Of a DNA stretch of 56,080 nucleotides, positions 17,843 through 24,931 are shown in pieces (the stretch's first letter is position 1; each line of letters begins with the position of its first letter). The notes below the pieces were generated by a model. That model worked only from the letters and a program-made list of their open reading frames with translations. It had not been told where the DNA came from and did no database searches. Origin of the DNA: Flavobacterium sp. UBA7680 (lineage in GTDB: Bacteria; Bacteroidota; Bacteroidia; Flavobacteriales; Flavobacteriaceae); the NCBI RefSeq assembly GCF_002482975.1, contig NZ_DLHA01000010.1:1-56080 (forward strand). Direction: 5' to 3'. The position numbers and the translations under genes are program-made.

Positions 17843-17875
17843 AAACCCTTTTGGATTTTAATACCAAAAGGGTTT
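17843..17875 (-). terminator. Attenuator terminator A with a competing antiterminator
   Basis: A 12-base-pair stem (AAACCCTTTTGG / CCAAAAGGGTTT) is followed by seven T on the minus strand. The segment ATACTAAAAG at the stop codon of leader A (17900-17909) can pair over ten bases, with one G-U, with CTTTTGGTAT in the 5' arm and loop (17861-17870). A ribosome at the leader stop would cover that segment and allow termination; a ribosome stalled earlier would leave it free. Confidence 0.8.
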
Positions 17876-17908
17876 AAGTTTTTATAGAACTTATATATAC
17901 TTTTAGTA

Positions 17909-17974
17909 TCAACAGACGTGTACACAAATACGTGCGACATTAAACATCATGTTCATCTGTAAGGACTTATTCAT
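17909..17974 (-). CDS. Met/Cys leader peptide A
   Basis: A 21-codon ORF starts at 17974 and ends with TGA at 17909-17911. It begins MNKSLQMNMM and has Met at 1, 7, 9 and 10 and Cys at 17 and 21, the last sense codon. The paired ATG-ATG and the Cys codons near the stop resemble the regulatory codons of amino-acid leader peptides. It is too short for a functional protein by itself and lies 34 bases before a strong intrinsic terminator. Confidence 0.75.
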   Translation of the reverse strand: MNKSLQMNMMFNVARICVHVC

Positions 17975-18306
17975 TTGCGATTTGACAGTTATTTTAAAAA
18001 AATCTTGCATTTACTTTTCTTTAAAAGCTTTTTTTTAGATGTGATTAGGATCTCAAAAGCTGTATTTATTTTAACAATTAATCATCTGTTTTAGCAGATT
18101 TTACTTGTCTTACAAATGTGCGAATATTTTTTCAATATTCCAAGTTACAAAACCTTATTTTTTCTTAAAAAACGTTAAAAAACAGCTTTTTATCGTTAAA
18201 AAACATCTTACAAAATCACAATTTGAATCAAAAGAGGTATAATCTTACAAAAAATAACTTTACTTTTAGTTTCAATCTGTCAAAGAACTACTAATATTAC
18301 AACCAC

Positions 18307-19395
18307 TTATAGCCAGACTGCTTCCTTATTTTTAATCTTTTCAGCTACTTTTAAAATATCTGTAATTAAACCTCTAGAAATAGCCTGTTTGCATGGCGAC
18401 GCACTTTGAAGTACAATTGGTGTACTGGCATAAGATTGGGTATAAATCTCAAAAATAGAATCGGAACCTTTTAATTGTCCTATTGCTGAAGTTATAGGTT
18501 CTGAAACTAATTTGACTTCTAAGGTATTTTTCTCGACATCAAATTCTCCAATATATCTTAAAACATGATTGTCTTTCTGGGTTATTTTGGCAATTTTAAA
18601 CGATCGGTCAATGGCATCTTTATTAAGGATTCCGTTTTTCTCTAAATGCTCTTCTCCAATAAGCGGATTAATTTTAATATCAGAGAGTTCGAATTCTTTA
18701 CCAATTTCACGGGTTAAAATCAACAATTTTCTGGCGGTATCATTTCCTGATAAATCTTCTTTAAAAGTAGATCGCATTAATCCGAGAAGGCTTGCATCTT
18801 TTAAAATAGATGAAAATGTGTTTTCTTCGGAAGAAAAACGATTAAAGACATAACTCAGATTATCTGAAAATACGCCTCTGATTTTGGTAATTTTTTCTCC
18901 TGAGAAATACAAATCCCTTAAAGTCTGCAAAACAGGAAAACCGGTATCGACTGAGGTTTCATACAAAAACTCTTTGTCGTACTTTTTAAGATTTTCTCTA
19001 AGCTGCTTATAAAGATCAATTGGAAGTGTATTTGCCTTTTTATTGACGGCAACAATATTAAATCCGTTTTCGATCAACGTATTATAATGACCAATAAGTT
19101 CATCACTTGCGGTTGCATCAACAGCGATTAGATTTTCGAATTCGTTTTCTTTTGCAAATTCGATAATATCCTGCACTCTAAAAGGAACAGCCAATTCTCT
19201 AAAATTAGTTTCCCACGCATATCCTACGCCTTCTTTCTCGAAAAAGGCAACGGTAGAATTGGTAATTATTGGAAAGTGAAAATCGACGTTTTTACTTTGC
19301 AGAAAAAACTCCTGACTTTCGATAATCTGATTGATTAATGTACTTCCTATATTTCCAATTCCAAAAAGGATAATATTTATTTTAAGCTTTGACAT
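18307..19395 (-). CDS. Homoserine dehydrogenase-like protein with altered active site
   Basis: The 362-residue protein is a stand-alone relative of the dehydrogenase half of ThrA. The NAD(P) motif FGIGNIGST is intact (residues about 11-19), as are AVNKKANT, carrying the catalytic-site Lys, and the Asp and Lys of EDLSGNDTARK. However, the family signature TEPDPRED is replaced by RSTFKED, removing the Glu that contacts homoserine, and GVFSGTLSY reads GVFSDNLSY. It also lacks a kinase domain. Either specificity has changed or it has a regulatory role. It follows metY on the same strand, separated by a terminator-like hairpin and a MITE-like element. Confidence 0.8.
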   Translation of the reverse strand: MSKLKINIILFGIGNIGSTLINQIIESQEFFLQSKNVDFHFPIITNSTVAFFEKEGVGYAWETNFRELAVPFRVQDIIEFAKENEFENLIAVDATASDELIGHYNTLIENGFNIVAVNKKANTLPIDLYKQLRENLKKYDKEFLYETSVDTGFPVLQTLRDLYFSGEKITKIRGVFSDNLSYVFNRFSSEENTFSSILKDASLLGLMRSTFKEDLSGNDTARKLLILTREIGKEFELSDIKINPLIGEEHLEKNGILNKDAIDRSFKIAKITQKDNHVLRYIGEFDVEKNTLEVKLVSEPITSAIGQLKGSDSIFEIYTQSYASTPIVLQSASPCKQAISRGLITDILKVAEKIKNKEAVWL

Positions 19396-19431
19396 AATTT
19401 TAATTTTTTAAAACATATCTGTAATTAGTAA

Positions 19432-19591
19432 ACCATATAAGTTATATAAGTTCATTTAATTATCAACGTTTATAATTTTAGACGTACCGTGTTTTCGAGT
19501 TAGACGCACTGCTGTGCGTCTCTACATCGGTGCATCGATTAGACGCACTGCGGTGCGTCTCTACTAAATGAACTTATATAACTTATATGGT
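19432..19591. repeat. MITE-like element with perfect 27-base inverted ends
   Basis: Arms at 19432-19458 and 19565-19591 are perfect reverse complements and match the arms of the element at 10110-10214. The interior has two copies of the palindrome TAGACGCACTGC...GCGTCTCTAC, so it is a longer version of the same element. It lies between metY and the homoserine dehydrogenase-like gene and could interrupt readthrough between them. There is no ORF for a transposase. Confidence 0.75.
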
Positions 19592-19615
19592 GAAATCTTT
19601 TTTCATAAAAAATCA

Positions 19616-19643
19616 CCTCTAGCAGAACTCACGCTGCTAAAGG
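19616..19643 (-). terminator. Terminator-like hairpin after metY
   Basis: On the minus strand CCTTTAGCAG pairs with CTGCTAGAGG (one G-U) around an eight-base loop and is followed by TGATTTTTT. It may end most metY transcripts before the homoserine dehydrogenase-like gene. Confidence 0.6.
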
Positions 19644-19671
19644 CAATTTTTCAAACAAAAAACAAAAAAAC

Positions 19672-20976
19672 CTAATTTTTATTAATACTGTACTGTGACT
19701 GAGTTACGCTTTCAAAAACCGATTGTAAGTCGGCAATTAAATCCTCTACATCTTCTATTCCAACAGAAAGTCGGACTAAATCTTTTGAAACTCCAGTAGC
19801 CAATTGCTCTTCTTCTGACAATTGCTGGTGTGTCGTGCTCGCCGGGTGGATAATCAGCGATTTTGTATCACCAATATTAGCCAGAAGTGAGAACAATCTT
19901 GTTTCGTCTACCACTTTTTTAGCGGCATCAAAACCTCCTTTTAACCCAAAAGTGATCACGCCGCTTTGTCCTTCAGGAAGATATTGTTTCGCTAAATCAT
20001 AATATTTACTTGATTTTAAACCTGGGTAATTTACCCAAACCACCTCATCTTGTTTCTCTAACCATTCGGCCAGAACCAAAGCATTTTCGCTGTGTTTTTT
20101 AATTCGGATTGGTAAGGTTTCTAATCCCTGAATAATCTGGAAAGCATTAAATGGACTTAAAGCTGCTCCAAAATCACGTAATCCTTCAATTCTTGCTTTT
20201 GCAATAAACGCGGCATTTCCTAAAGCTTCGTGATATACTAATCCGTGATATCCTGCAGAAGGTTCTGTAAATTCAGGGAATTTTCCGTTAGACCAGTCAA
20301 AAGTTCCGGCGTCGATAATCGCGCCTCCTAATGAAGTTCCATTTCCGGCAATATATTTTGTCAAGGAGTGAATTACAATATCGGCACCATATTTAATTGG
20401 GTTTAATAAATAAGGTGTCGCAACTGTATTATCTACTATAAATGGCACTTTGAATGCTTTGGCTTCCGCCGAAATTCCTTTTAAATCTAATACATCCAGT
20501 TTTGGATTCCCCAGTGATTCTACAAAGAATGCTCTGGTATTTTCTTTTGCTGCTTTTGTGAAGTTTTCAGGCTTTGAAGGATCTACAAAAGTGGTTGTAA
20601 TTCCTAATCGCGGTAATGTTACACTTAATAAGTTGTACGTTCCGCCGTATAAACTATTTGATGCTACGATATGATCGCCAGTTCTTAGCAAAGTCAAAAA
20701 AGTTGTTGAAATTGCCGATGCTCCAGATGCTGTAACTACAGCTCCAATTCCGCCTTCGAGTGCTGCTAATCTCTGTTCTAAAACATCATTTGTTGGGTTA
20801 TTTAATCTAGTGTAGATAAATCCGGCTTCGGCAAGACCAAATAAATTAGCTGCATGATCTGCGTTATTAAATACGTATGATGATGTTTGATAAATAGGCA
20901 CCGCTCTTGTTCCAGAATTTTTAGTTACATCATGTCCTGCGTGTAATGCGTTTGTTGCAAATTTTTGTGTACTCAT
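19672..20976 (-). CDS. metY: O-acetylhomoserine sulfhydrylase
   Basis: The 434-residue PLP enzyme would convert O-acetylhomoserine and sulfide to homocysteine. It has the family opening FATNALHAGHD, YTRLNNPTNDVLE near residue 55, the cofactor stretch ATPYLLNPIKYGADIVIHS and the PLP lysine K207 in HSLTKYIAGNGTSLGG. Its length and the roughly 40-residue insertion region after the lysine (EFTEPSAGYHGL) are typical of MetY and separate it from the 390-residue MetZ in the neighbouring operon. It is the first enzyme gene after the leader B attenuator and small ORF B, so Met/Cys starvation should raise its expression. Confidence 0.94.
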   Translation of the reverse strand: MSTQKFATNALHAGHDVTKNSGTRAVPIYQTSSYVFNNADHAANLFGLAEAGFIYTRLNNPTNDVLEQRLAALEGGIGAVVTASGASAISTTFLTLLRTGDHIVASNSLYGGTYNLLSVTLPRLGITTTFVDPSKPENFTKAAKENTRAFFVESLGNPKLDVLDLKGISAEAKAFKVPFIVDNTVATPYLLNPIKYGADIVIHSLTKYIAGNGTSLGGAIIDAGTFDWSNGKFPEFTEPSAGYHGLVYHEALGNAAFIAKARIEGLRDFGAALSPFNAFQIIQGLETLPIRIKKHSENALVLAEWLEKQDEVVWVNYPGLKSSKYYDLAKQYLPEGQSGVITFGLKGGFDAAKKVVDETRLFSLLANIGDTKSLIIHPASTTHQQLSEEEQLATGVSKDLVRLSVGIEDVEDLIADLQSVFESVTQSQYSINKN

Positions 20977-21066
20977 GATTTCTTAGTTTTTAAATATTGT
21001 TAATACTATATATAAAGTGGTATTTGACTTTGAAATTGATTTTTGAAATTGAAATGATCAATTGAT

Positions 21067-21255
21067 TTATGCAAAAGGAAGTTCTCCTTCTATTTCAAGA
21101 TCATACATTTGAAACAATAATGATTTTTGACTTTTTCTATCTTGCTCCGTTTTTATTCTGATAACTTCTTTTGTGATCTCTTCTGATCTATTATTGTTTG
21201 TTTGAGAATCGTTTCTCAATAAATACTCTATGGCGATTGAATTTAGTGTTTTCAT
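21067..21255 (-). CDS. Small protein of unknown function downstream of a Met/Cys attenuator (copy B)
   Basis: This 62-residue ORF begins MKTLNSIAIEYLLRNDSQ and ends KSLLFQMYDLEIEGELPFA. I do not recognise it. It is highly polar (many Glu, Lys, Arg, Asn) with no membrane segment. The SLLFxMY motif near the C-terminus also occurs in the ORF at 17565-17765. It lies 31 bases after the attenuator stem and 90 bases before metY with no promoter or terminator seen in that gap, so it should be co-transcribed with metY. Confidence 0.65.
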   Translation of the reverse strand: MKTLNSIAIEYLLRNDSQTNNNRSEEITKEVIRIKTEQDRKSQKSLLFQMYDLEIEGELPFA

Positions 21256-21286
21256 GATTTTAAAATTTTAAGTGTGGAAATGAAAA

Positions 21287-21317
21287 AAGCCCTTTCGGAT
21301 GGCGACCAAAAGGGCTT
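21287..21317 (-). terminator. Attenuator terminator B with a competing antiterminator
   Basis: A nine-base-pair stem (AAGCCCTTT / AAAGGGCTT) is followed on the minus strand by six T. CCAAAAG, the last codons of leader B (21351-21357), can pair with CTTTTGG in the 5' arm and loop (21306-21312). The pairing block is nearly the same as in attenuator A. Confidence 0.8.
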
Positions 21318-21347
21318 ATAGGTTAACTATAACAAAGATTTTATCTT

Positions 21348-21428
21348 TCACTTTTGGCAACAGCAAGGTTGGATGCACATTTGCATCATGCTACAACACA
21401 TCATATTATTTCTTGCTATTGTTTTCAT
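21348..21428 (-). CDS. Met/Cys leader peptide B
   Basis: A 26-codon ORF starts at 21428 and ends with TGA at 21348. Met is at positions 1, 9, 10, 14, 15 and 17 and Cys at 11, 12, 18, 22, 23 and 24, so 12 of 26 residues are sulfur amino acids, including the run MMCCSMMQMC and a CCC triplet near the end. The final codons CAA-AAG form the antiterminator strand. The composition is far from that of any ordinary protein and indicates ribosome stalling on scarce Met- or Cys-tRNA. Confidence 0.85.
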   Translation of the reverse strand: MKTIARNNMMCCSMMQMCIQPCCCQK

Positions 21429-21578
21429 TTTAATTTAAAATTTAATTCTTTTTTAAACTCGACTAATTCGATAGAGTAAATGTAATATTTATTTATTTAA
21501 CTGCCAAATAAAATTTTGATATTTAACATTAAAATTTTTATAGGTCGCGTAAATACTGGCTTTCTTTTTAAAAATTGA

Positions 21579-21743
21579 CCACAGATTTTACGGATTAAAC
21601 GAATTAGCACGGGTTTTCTTTTTTATTTAATGTAAATACTAAACCTATTATTTACATCAGTTCAAAACTTTAGCCACAGATTAAAAAGATTACATTGATT
21701 TTTAAAAATCAGTGCTAATTCGTTTAATCCGTATAATCTGTGG
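21579..21743. repeat. Large inverted repeat between the TonB receptor and leader B
   Basis: Arms at 21579-21610 and 21712-21743 (ending CCACAGATT and GTGCTAATTCG) are reverse complements over 32 bases with one mismatch, enclosing about 100 A/T-rich bases. It lies just after the stop codon of the TonB receptor gene and before the leader B promoter, where it may end receptor transcripts. The wording resembles a common flavobacterial spacer repeat. Confidence 0.65.
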
Positions 21744-21753
21744 CCTATTCTTT

Positions 21754-24600
21754 TTAGAATTTAAAGCTCAAACGAGCAAATCCAAATCTTCCGTTTAATC
21801 CAAATTGCGATACGGCTCTTGAATACGCAAATTGATTTGCATTTGTCAAGTCTGTACTTGGCGCTGGAGATAAAGTTGGAGTTGTGTTAGTGAAAGCCGG
21901 AGTTGACGGATTATTTCTGTCCGGATAAACGTCTCCTATATTATTAAAACCAACTGTTGCTCTAAAATGTTCGTTGATTTGATATCCGAAAGATAAATCG
22001 GTAACCAGTTTTGCGCTGTATTCTGGATGTTCGTAAACAGAAGCAAATCCATCTAAATTAACATCAGTTGCTCCCGGATCCGTTACTTTTCCGAAATAAC
22101 TGTTTCTTAAATAAATATCCAGTTTTTTAATACTGAAAGTTGTAGTTAAGTTCGCTTTTAATTTCGGAATTGCTTCTTCTAAATAAACTCGGCTTGACTC
22201 CGGAAAAAATGAATATATATAAGGATCTCCTCCTGCATTCACAATAGACTGCGGAATATGTAAATCTCCTACTCTTTTGGTTTGATTATAACTTAAAGCA
22301 AAATCATTTCTGATTACAAAATCCTGAATTACATCATATTTTTGAGAAATTACGACATCAATTCCTTTCGTTTCAGAGTCAATTCCGTTTGTCCAGAATG
22401 AAGCTCTTTCTACACCTTTCAAATCAAATGCTTGTTGAAACAATGTCAAGGCATCTTTTTGTGTTTGCGATGTAGCAGCATTTATCTGCGCATCTGTAGG
22501 TCTTGCATATTGTCCAGACAAAACAATTCTGTCGTTGATTCTTGTAAAATAAGCATCGGTTGCGATTGTGATATTGGCTTCCGGGATTTTAAATGTAAAT
22601 CCTGTGCTGATACTTTTTGATTTCTCTGGTTTTAAATTTTCTACACCAATACTTTTTGCTGCCTGAGAATCGTTTGTAAAATATCCAACCTGATATGGAG
22701 ATCCATTAATGAACTGAGTTGAACTTGCTTCAAAGTATTTTTGTTGTAAAGATGGCGCTCTAAAACCTGTTTGTCCAGAAATTCTCCAGTTGATATTATC
22801 GTTTAGTTTTAAAAGAGAAGCTAATTTAAAAGTAACCGTGCTTCCGAAATCTGAGTAGTTTTCATAACGTGCCGCTCCGTTTAAAAGCCAGTTTTCGGTT
22901 GCATTTAATTCTAAATCAATGTAAGCTGCACCACTTCGTCTGTCTCTTTCTTTAGCATCCGAAGGCTGAAATCCTGAGAATCCCTGCGCTCCTGCCCCGC
23001 GTTTGTTTCCAAAGAAATCAGTTACGATTAAAGGTGAAGTAGTTGGTAAAACTCCCGAAACTAAAGCTCCGTTTACATCATATAATCCGTATGAAGCTTC
23101 TTCTCCTTGTTTAATTTGATAATTTTCATATCTGAATTCTCCACCAAATGCAACGTTTAAACCTGCAAGGAAATCAAATTTTCTGCTGAAATCTAAATTC
23201 GTTGTACTTTGTAAAAAGGAAACTTTTCCGGCATCAAAACTAGATGGAGAATTTACGCCCAAAGTTGCATTTATGGTATTATTTACATCATATTTAAAAG
23301 AGTTTGTTCCAAGGTTTGAGCTCAAATCAGTATCAAATCCAAACAATTGTGTATTTACTCCAAGTGCTGCAGAAGCATCTAAAATTCCTGATTCTATTTC
23401 TGGTAAAAATCCGTTTTCATACACTTGCGTGAAAGTTCCTGAACCATTTGGAAGTCTGTTGAAAGCATACGATTTTCCATCTCTATACGATACTCCACCA
23501 AAAGAATACAATGAAGTTGTTTCTGTTAAAGGATATTTTGCATTATAATACGCTTGTCCCGAAGCCAGTTCTGACTGACCAACACTCATATTATAATCTG
23601 CTCTTTCTTGTCCGCGGTATGCTAACTCATTATTCGTAACATCAAAATTAAGCGCTGTCTGCAATTGCGTAATTGTTGTTGCAGATGAAATAGCAGTTTG
23701 CTGTGCCGGCGTGAAATAACTTACCTGTGGCGCATATTGCTGAATCGAACTTATAATTTGTGCCGAATTTGGAGTAGTATTAATATTACTGAAAAGTGAG
23801 TTGATCTGAACTCCGTTTTGAGCCGCTCTGTTTTCTACGGCATTATAAGCATTAAAAATTCCGTTATTTCTAATTCCTGCACGGCTTGTTGCTTGTCTTG
23901 TTACGGCAGTTCCGGTAACATTCAAGAAACTTCCCGGTTTACCTAATGAAGTTCCGTAGTTTAAATCGACTTGTACCGTTTGTCCATCGGCTCCGCCTTT
24001 AAAATTATTAGAGCCTGATGATAAATTAGTTCCGTATTGAATTCCTCCCGAAAGATATTTGGCATTCTTTTTCAATACTATATTAATTACTCCGGCAATG
24101 GCATCAGAACCGTATTGTGCCGCGGCACCATCTCTTAAAACTTCGATTCTTTCAATGGCAAAAGATGGAATTGCATTTAAATCTGTTCCTACAGATCCTC
24201 TTCCCGGCGATCCGTTTATGTTTACTAAAGCACTGGTGTGTCTTCGTTTTCCGTTTACTAAAATTAAAACCTGATCTGGCCCTAAACCTCTTAATTGTGC
24301 CGGATCTACGTGGTCTGTTGCATCGGCAGTTGATGTTGCGTTACTGGTAAATGATGGTGCAACGTAATTTAAAATTTGAGTTACGCTGGTTTGCGGCGCT
24401 CCTTTTGTTATTTCAGAAATATTAAAAACATCAACCGGAACCGGTACATCTGTTTTTACTCTATTTTTATTACGGGTTCCAATTACGGTAACTTCCGATA
24501 GTTCATTATTCTTTAAAGTATCCTGCTCAGTCTTATTATCCTGAGCATACAGGCCTGAAAATGTCAAAAGACCTAAAACGATTAGTACATTTTTTTTCAT
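21754..24600 (-). CDS. TonB-dependent receptor under Met/Cys attenuator control
   Basis: The 948-residue outer-membrane receptor has a signal peptide (MKKNVLIVLGLLTFSGLYAQ), a plug domain from about residue 35 (SEVTVIGTRN, QLRGLGPDQVLILVNGKRRH, IERIEVLRDGAAAQYGSDAIAGVINIVLKK) and a long beta-barrel ending in GFARLSFKF with a terminal aromatic residue. No N-terminal carboxypeptidase-like domain and no SusD partner gene are present, so it is not a typical SusC. It is preceded by leader peptide C and its attenuator and lies beside metK. Control by Met/Cys supply suggests that it imports a sulfur-containing nutrient such as Met/Cys-containing peptides; the ligand itself is not readable from sequence. 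Confidence 0.9.
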   Translation of the reverse strand: MKKNVLIVLGLLTFSGLYAQDNKTEQDTLKNNELSEVTVIGTRNKNRVKTDVPVPVDVFNISEITKGAPQTSVTQILNYVAPSFTSNATSTADATDHVDPAQLRGLGPDQVLILVNGKRRHTSALVNINGSPGRGSVGTDLNAIPSFAIERIEVLRDGAAAQYGSDAIAGVINIVLKKNAKYLSGGIQYGTNLSSGSNNFKGGADGQTVQVDLNYGTSLGKPGSFLNVTGTAVTRQATSRAGIRNNGIFNAYNAVENRAAQNGVQINSLFSNINTTPNSAQIISSIQQYAPQVSYFTPAQQTAISSATTITQLQTALNFDVTNNELAYRGQERADYNMSVGQSELASGQAYYNAKYPLTETTSLYSFGGVSYRDGKSYAFNRLPNGSGTFTQVYENGFLPEIESGILDASAALGVNTQLFGFDTDLSSNLGTNSFKYDVNNTINATLGVNSPSSFDAGKVSFLQSTTNLDFSRKFDFLAGLNVAFGGEFRYENYQIKQGEEASYGLYDVNGALVSGVLPTTSPLIVTDFFGNKRGAGAQGFSGFQPSDAKERDRRSGAAYIDLELNATENWLLNGAARYENYSDFGSTVTFKLASLLKLNDNINWRISGQTGFRAPSLQQKYFEASSTQFINGSPYQVGYFTNDSQAAKSIGVENLKPEKSKSISTGFTFKIPEANITIATDAYFTRINDRIVLSGQYARPTDAQINAATSQTQKDALTLFQQAFDLKGVERASFWTNGIDSETKGIDVVISQKYDVIQDFVIRNDFALSYNQTKRVGDLHIPQSIVNAGGDPYIYSFFPESSRVYLEEAIPKLKANLTTTFSIKKLDIYLRNSYFGKVTDPGATDVNLDGFASVYEHPEYSAKLVTDLSFGYQINEHFRATVGFNNIGDVYPDRNNPSTPAFTNTTPTLSPAPSTDLTNANQFAYSRAVSQFGLNGRFGFARLSFKF

Positions 24601-24672
24601 TTCTTTTTTACTGATTAATTAGTGTTTTTGGCTTAAAAAAAATTCTTACAAGTTTAATTTTGGAACAAAAAA

Positions 24673-24695
24673 AACCTCTGCGGCTGGCAGAGGTT
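24673..24695 (-). terminator. Attenuator terminator C with a competing antiterminator
   Basis: A nine-base-pair stem (AACCTCTGC / GCAGAGGTT, five-base loop) is followed on the minus strand by eight T. Inside leader C, GCAGAG (24731-24736) repeats the 3' arm and can pair with CTCTGC of the 5' arm. It lies 10-15 bases before the leader stop codon, so a ribosome at the stop would mask it. Confidence 0.8.
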
Positions 24696-24718
24696 CTATA
24701 TATGTTGTTGAAAATAAA

Positions 24719-24787
24719 CTACAATAGAGTCTCTGCGGAGGATTCCGGCATCTTACAAGACATCATATTGCAAATTGTAATTTTCAT
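24719..24787 (-). CDS. Met/Cys leader peptide C
   Basis: A 22-codon ORF starts at 24787 and ends with TAG at 24719. It begins MKITICNMMSCKM, with Met at 1, 8, 9 and 13 and Cys at 6 and 11, then continues with sulfur-free codons (PESSAETLL) that carry the antiterminator strand. It starts with little 5' leader after a candidate promoter (CACATTTG at 24811-24818, or TAGTTTG at 24819-24825). It has no resemblance to the receptor it precedes. Confidence 0.78.
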   Translation of the reverse strand: MKITICNMMSCKMPESSAETLL

Positions 24788-24810
24788 TTTGTTCTGTTAT
24801 TTTAACGAGG

Positions 24811-24842
24811 CAAATGTGCAAACTATTTTTTAACTGACCAAA
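24811..24842 (-). promoter_or_regulatory. Promoter region of leader C / TonB receptor
   Basis: On the minus strand the block TTTGGTCAGTTAAA (24829-24842) is followed by TAGTTTG (24819-24825) and CACATTTG (24811-24818). The first block also occurs, minus one base, before leader B; the GCACATTTG part also occurs before leader A. The exact start site cannot be fixed by eye. Confidence 0.45.
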
Positions 24843-24860
24843 CAAAAACAAAAATATTTT

Positions 24861-24882
24861 CTATTACCCTATCAAATTAGTA
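24861..24882. promoter_or_regulatory. Operator-like site between the TonB receptor and metK
   Basis: The sequence CTATTACCCTATCAAATTAG matches the left half and centre of the palindrome at 9045-9067 over 13 consecutive bases (CTATTACCCTATC). It lies about 55 bases upstream of the leader C promoter and about 50 bases upstream of the metK -33 element. Confidence 0.45.
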
Positions 24883-24931
24883 TGTTACTGTTAAATTTCT
24901 GCTATAAAAAATAAAAAAAGTTGAACTTTAA

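Larger units (their letters stand above)
17766..18306 (-). promoter_or_regulatory. Leader A regulatory region, including its promoter
   Basis: This 540-base non-genic stretch holds, in transcription order, a candidate promoter with -7 box CACATTTG (18113-18120), a roughly 130-base 5' leader, leader peptide A and the attenuator stem. The -7 neighbourhood (GCACATTTG after an A-run) matches that of leader C near 24811. The part from 18121 to 18306 is A/T-rich spacer after the homoserine dehydrogenase-like gene; I see no gene in it. Confidence 0.5.
21256..21578 (-). promoter_or_regulatory. Leader B regulatory region with promoter and operator candidate
   Basis: Besides the leader ORF and terminator listed separately, this stretch holds a TTTGGCAGTTAAA block at 21496-21508 (minus orientation), a weak -7-like TTACATTTAC near 21477-21486, and an operator-like TTTACTCTATCGAATTAGT at about 21461-21480. 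The first block recurs at leader C as TTTGGTCAGTTAAA, and the operator-like site is related to those at 9045 and 24861. Confidence 0.45.
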
